Source: Piscicola geometra (lineage: Eukaryota; Annelida; Clitellata; Hirudinida; Piscicolidae). Taken from it: a DNA stretch of 64,000 nt. Each line of letters opens with the position of its first letter. Within the stretch, counting starts at the first letter, position 1. The stretch is taken from contig OX030961.1 in assembly GCA_943735955.1 (NCBI GenBank), positions 2,271,483 to 2,335,482 on the forward strand, given 5' to 3'. Of the stretch, positions 58,391 to 64,000 are shown piece by piece. The translations under genes were made by a program, and so were the position numbers. The notes under the pieces are model-generated. The model did no database searches. It was not told where the DNA came from and saw only the letters and a list, made by a program, of their open reading frames with translations.

Positions 58391-61300
58391 GAGAAAGTGC
58401 TTCTAAATTGAGACTTCTTCTCGATCTTACCAAGTTCTAAATTTTATTTATTTCGCTTTAAGTTTTTTAATTTTATTGGTTTTTTAGTGTTTTCAAGGGC
58501 ATTGGAGTTTTTATGTCTTTTTATTGAGTTATTTTTTGTCTATTTTTTATCAAATTTACATTTATTAACTTTTTTAGCGTACTGATATATGAGGGGGAAT
58601 TGTGGTTTTCATTGTTCGTTTTTAAATATTCATTCAGTCTTCAAATTTCACATAAAATTATTTGAATATTTATTCATTTATTCAGATTTTATTATACTCG
58701 TTCGTTAAGTTTTTTCTCCCAATTAAATTCAATGAACCGGTTTGAGACCATAAAGCAGTCTAGTATCACTCCTACAGGAAAACTCCCACTTTCTCGATGC
58801 AAAATTTGAACTTTTAAAATTTAGCTTTTTCTATTACGATTCCAAAGATACATTATTTATATATTTAATATTTAAATAATTAATTTTTACCCAGTTTCTA
58901 ATAGTTTTTATTCATAGCTTTCATAAAGATTTAACTATTTTACAGATGTTGAAGTTAGAGCCCTCGGGACATTGTAACTTGTATATTATCATTGCAGCCT
59001 TTTTAAAGTTGTGTTAATTTTAAACTTTATTTTGAAAACATTTTATAACCGATTTTTAAGAAAATTAATAAAATTTCGCTTTGCAAAAATTCTAAATTTG
59101 ATATATTTAGCTAATAATGAGTTTAGATTGTATCACTTTTTATTTGTTTAAAACACGTTTACTGAAAATAAAAAGTAAAAAAACTTAAAAAACTGTTTAA
59201 CAATTTATTCATTTGTCATTTCTATTCGTCCTCAAATGGTTTTTGTGGTTTCAGTAGATGTTTATATTGTTGAATGCAGTTATTACGGTTCATATTGTTG
59301 CTCTAGTGGCCTCCTAGACAGGGATAAATAAATAAAAATAGTATGGTGAAATAATTAGTGGTAAGTTTTCTTGTATAGAAATTATTGAAGGTGGGGATTA
59401 TAATGATGGATGAGATAAATTTAAAAGTTATTTTATTAACGAGAGAGCTAAAAGATTTTAAAGTCAAAATCTATTTTTTTCTCGTTAAAATTATTTATTA
59501 TTTTTACCTCTTTTATTTGCAAATTTTTTTGCATAAGTTTTAAATGAAGAAAAGACAAATATAACTCTAGAAAATAAGTATAGAAAATACGATTATAATT
59601 CAAAATTTCGTTATTGCATATCTTCTTCTCAATTTTTATAGATTTTTCAATTTTTGCTAAAGTTGTAACCACACGGAAACATAAGAGAGTAATCATGTTT
59701 TTTATTGCAAATTTGTGATATTTTCTGGTTTGGAAATCTATTACTTTGAACTATCTTCATGCATTCGATATAAAATTTTGAAATTTACGTCATGATATCA
59801 CCCTGATATTCATGAAAGCAGCATGATTTTTTTTCGTTTTTAAAGCGTTACCTTTTTCTACTATTAAAGGCGCTTTCTAAAAGCTAGGCTGAACAACATC
59901 TTTCTTTAGGAATTTTTTTTTCTTTTTCTAATTTTAATTTTAGTCATTGAAAAGTTTCATATTTGTTACGTTACTTTCTGCTGTTAAAAATTTAGCAAAA
60001 CATGCTTCTTATTAGTTCAAGAGGTTTAGGCAATTTGTGGAATTAGAAAATGCAATGCTAGAGATGTTATTGTGGATGAAAAAGTTAATAAAGCAGTACA
60101 TTAACTTTTCGGTTCTAAGGAGATTGCAAAACCAAGTCGTTGGCATGCATGCAATACGTGAGTGTGTAAAATAAAAATTTGTTTTTGAAATGTAAAGACA
60201 TTAGTATTGAAAAAATTCAATGTATAATTTTGACACTTCAATTTTATAATTTAATCCAAATACAAAAGTGCATTCAAATACATAAAATATTTATATATAG
60301 CCTATTCATACATTAATACGTACATTTTCAGTTCAAATAATTGGATTTTGGAATGAAAAGCGGAGTCAAAGGTGGCGTGTGAGGTCGTTAAAGTTGTCTG
60401 ACGTCTGCTTTATGCAGTCTTGCAAAACATGCTGCGACTTTTGGTTTTTCAAAGACCTACAATTTATTTCATTATACTAATAAGGAAGTATTATATTTTT
60501 TTTCACATTTATAAGTTTTTTTCTATTTTTTTGAAATTATTTAAAATTATTTTTTTATCTTTTTTTGAAATTATTTTTAATTATTTTTTACTATTTTTTA
60601 GCATCTTCATTATAGATAATACAGTGTATAGCAGTCATTGTAGTCACCATTTTATTTCTGAGAACTTTGTGAATGGCAAATCTTTGACACTTTTTCGCTA
60701 TCCAAAACTTTGATAACTTAGAACGTTCAAATATTTTTATATGAAATAATAGAATTTATTTAAAAAATAGAATTATAGCTTACTTTAAAGTTAGAATGAA
60801 GTTATTAATAATATTTTTACCGAAGGGCATGATAAATAACTGAAAAATACGCAAACTTTTAAAAAAAATTTGTATTTAGCGTAAAATAAGCATTGGTTTT
60901 ATTTAAACGTTTGTAAAGAGTTAACTAATTTCATTTTGAAAAGAAGCTTTAAAAGATTTTTTTGAATGACTTTAAGCATAACTAATGTGAATTTCAAAAA
61001 AATCTAAGCCAAAATTCTTAAAATTAAACAATTTTTTCAATGTTGCTTCAACATAATACGCTAATCGTGTAATACAACTTAACCAAAAATTTTACAGTAA
61101 AGAGGGGCGCAAAAGTGAGAATGTCTCATTTCGATCCGTTGCGAATTTAGCACTGTTTAACAAAGTTTTCGCGTATCAATGCTTGGTTTCAAAGGCCGTA
61201 GGATGTTCCTGAAGACTGTTCATTCAAATTTTTCTATTGTGAATTTTAAAAATAATATTTAATCATAATTTATTTGTTCCAGTACAACAACCTAAAAAGA

Positions 61301-64000
61301 ATTTCACATGTTAAACATTTTATACTTTGGAAAACATATTTCATTGCATAGGAAACACAAAAGATGGAGAGAAAAAAATAAACTAAAAAAAGTTTTTTGT
61401 TTTTAAAAATGAAATTTAATCAAACATCAATTTAAATTAAATTAAAATAATTTTAAAATGTTACTTTAAAAAGCCTGATACATTTAAAAGTATTTTTTTA
61501 AAATTACTAAGTTTTAAATAGGTTTTTTTAAAACTTTCAAATGAGTTAAATTAAAGATACCTTTTTAAGAAGATCTTTTATCAAATAATCACTCAAGTTA
61601 TTCTGAAAGCATTATTTGGAGAACAGTTTTTAGACAATTTGAACATTATTTTAATAGAACAGTCAACCTTTATAAGAATTATTAGAACAGTATTAAACTT
61701 TAAATACTTAATCATTCAAAGATCTTTGGTGCTTTTGAACTGTCAGAAAATCTTAGCTTCAATGATATATAGAAAAGTTATTCCTATTTTTCACGTTGAC
61801 TTAACTATATATGTTTACGGTTGGTTAAGAGTGAGAATAAGAGTGAGGTATGTCATTTATATGGTTATTTCTTTAGTTCAGGCATTTAATGTTCACATAG
61901 TGTGAAAAAGGGGTTTTTAACGATCGCTGTAGCATGATACAAACAAGACACGGAGAGCCTTAAATAGAAGCATCAAGGTGCTCTGAAATGGTGTTTTGAT
62001 GATGCAATTGGATCCTTAACCACCTTTTTAAGCTCCGCAAACGAACAACTTCACGTGCATTCCACAAGCGCTTCCTATATGATGCCTATTCTTGCATGTG
62101 AACGCATGTATAGATGCATTGGTTGAAGAGGAGATAGATGTATTAATTGAAGAAAAGAAAAATGTGACTGCATAAAAAATTTCTTTTTAATGCATTTAAT
62201 GGTCTAGTTAAATTCTAATTTTGTTTTTTTAACTAAAAAACTTGTTTAATTTGCTTGTTTAATACTACTAGAAAAGTGTATAAGAACATCATAATAAACT
62301 ATTATAGCTTTTAAAAATTAAAAACTTATAGTTAATATGAAAGTGAATAAAATTAATACTATTTAAATATTAAAATTAACTTCTTGACAGATGAAAGATT
62401 CAATGGTTCTAGAGGACTGACTCTTTAATTGAATTTAAGAGCCTAGTCTTTTGTTCCATGATCTATCAAAAAGTACCCTTTAAGTCATTTTACAACTAGA
62501 GCTTTTAAAAACATTGTATATAAACTCAATTTTTTTAAAAGTTTATAAAAATACATTCAGAATTGAAATAGCATAACAAGATTTCTGTACTTAAAAAAGT
62601 ATGATGTTTTTGTGCTAGCTATTAGCTCAATAAAGCATTACTAAATGACGGCATGTCACAAGGGCTTTTTACAGTAGACATCAGGTTTTGCAGAGTAGAA
62701 AGTGTTTTTGTTCTTGACAAATGTACACAAGCCAACGACAGTTATCCTTTTCACATGCAAAAAAACCCTGATCTAGTGGATCAATGAAGTTTCTATGCAT
62801 GCAAAGCCTCCCCAGTAATTTATATGCCTGCATGATTTTCATGTACCAAAACCTAATTTAAACTTAATTTCATTTTTAAATATAGGATATTATATGTAAA
62901 ATATTCCATGAAACCCGAACACAACCTTCTTTGCGGATTATGCCTGGGTTTAGTTGAATAAACATTTTTTAACAAATATTATTTTCACAACCTTAAAAAA
63001 TTCTAATTGAAAAATGGGCGAAGGGTTAACTTCGTTTCGCGCAGTGGACGTCAGGCTTCAGGCAATCGTAGTTATAAATTGGAAACCAGCCGTCAAAACT
63101 GAGTCACAGGTTATTTGCTGACAGCTGTTGTGGCACTTACCGGTGTTTTATTAGACGCGGTTCCTACCATACTTTGTCATAAAAAATTAAATCATAAATA
63201 AGTTGAATTCCTGCTTTCAGAACTCAGGGATTATTTTTTGGTTTATGAATTCAAATTAACTTATTATTCTATTTTGTATAACGTAGATTTATAAGACTGA
63301 GCGGAATTGAAACTATTTTAGACGAAGATTTCAAAGATTTTTTAATCTATTGTAAAAAATTATTATATTTTTTAAAAAAATTTTATTGATTTTTGAGTCT
63401 TTAAATTTTTTTAGTGAGTTGAATTATCAAAAAACAAAATCATGTGAGTTTTTATAAAATATTTTTTATATTTCACTCTACAATGATTTTTATAATCTTC
63501 AAACAATTTCTTCAAAAACTATTCCCTCTTCAATAAATTGCAAAATATAACCTATATTATAATGACTTCTTACCATTTCTTCAACGTATAATTAAATTAT
63601 ACCTTTCATATCGAAATCGTAGCGTTAACAAATGCAATCTTCGATATTGCTCGTAACGTATCACCCATTCAACTGTCGGGCAACATGTCTTCCCAATACT
63701 TTCATTCATATAATCATATTAGAATATTATGAATAAAAATATTGATAGTCATCATAATCAATAAAAGCCGCGGCTATCATCAAATAACCTATTGGTTTTA
63801 TTTCATGACGACTCGAAGTTACTATTGCCTGAAACATTGCAATCTATCTCTCTGTTCTATCGCGAAATAGTTTCATTTTTTAAAACAAGAAAATAAATAA
63901 AAACCCCAATAGTCCTCAAAATAATTTTTATTTTATGACATTTTAATTTTTTTTTGAGAATTTTATAAACGTTTCTAACTTGCATCGATTTCATTTGGAT
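58391..64000. other. Gene-poor right end of the window
   Basis: AT-rich with scattered short balanced patches (61080-61210, 61930-62110, 62640-62830, 63010-63170). None contains a convincing exon, tRNA or repeat. ORFs of 80-100 codons here have AT-driven composition (Ile, Phe, Lys, Tyr) and no domain. Confidence 0.45.

Noticed and set aside
61639..61905. 88-codon plus-strand ORF near the right end
   Set aside because: It is rich in Ile, Leu and Val as expected from AT-rich DNA, has no domain and no splice-consistent neighbours.

Overview
This is eukaryotic nuclear DNA. It is strongly AT-rich, with long introns bounded by GT/AG, tRNA-derived SINEs, two very long CA/GT microsatellites, a non-LTR retrotransposon scrap and a nonautonomous DNA transposon. 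The proteins are animal: SUEL lectin/sushi, immunoglobulin superfamily and JmjC. Asn-, Ser- and Thr-run-rich proteins and short GTATAGCGCC hairpin repeats suggest a lophotrochozoan invertebrate, and a leech-like annelid would fit. The taxon is inference from style, not proof.

Layout. (1) 1-837 (+) is the 3' end of a Ser/Thr-rich protein. (2) 840-2637 holds a tRNA-like SINE, AT repeats and one copy of a hairpin repeat. (3) 2638-4754 (+) is a complete five-exon membrane protein: signal peptide, SUEL lectin, CUB-like region, short sushi domain, transmembrane helix and a 200-residue tail. (4) 5447-6192 is a DNA transposon-like element. (5) 6452-8576 (+) is a two-exon JmjC (cupin_8) oxygenase split by a long acidic insert. 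(6) 10078-16062 (-) holds two in-phase exons of an Asn-rich, disordered protein of at least 1640 residues. It converges tail to tail on the JmjC gene. (7) 25592-48784 (-) holds nine exons of an immunoglobulin superfamily gene, which I joined from splice sites and codon phases. They give a signal peptide and three Ig domains, with one intron of about 10.7 kb. (8) About 48.8-64 kb is gene-poor, with one tRNA-like sequence, low-complexity tracts and unassigned patches.

The IgSF exons and the Asn-rich exons lie on the same strand, in order, and no terminal exon was found between them. A weak transmembrane exon candidate at 21300-21352 (-) would join them in correct phase, giving an Ig receptor with a very large disordered tail. 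This is a hypothesis. All domain borders of the Ig protein fall on phase-1 introns, the classic exon-shuffling pattern.

I found no RNA genes that I would call functional, no CRISPR array and no operon-like defence or metabolic system. The points most worth a second look are the reconstructed IgSF gene and its possible giant tail, the lectin/CUB/sushi receptor, the JmjC protein with its interrupted catalytic fold, and the decayed copy of a cysteine-motif invertebrate family at about 23.8 kb.
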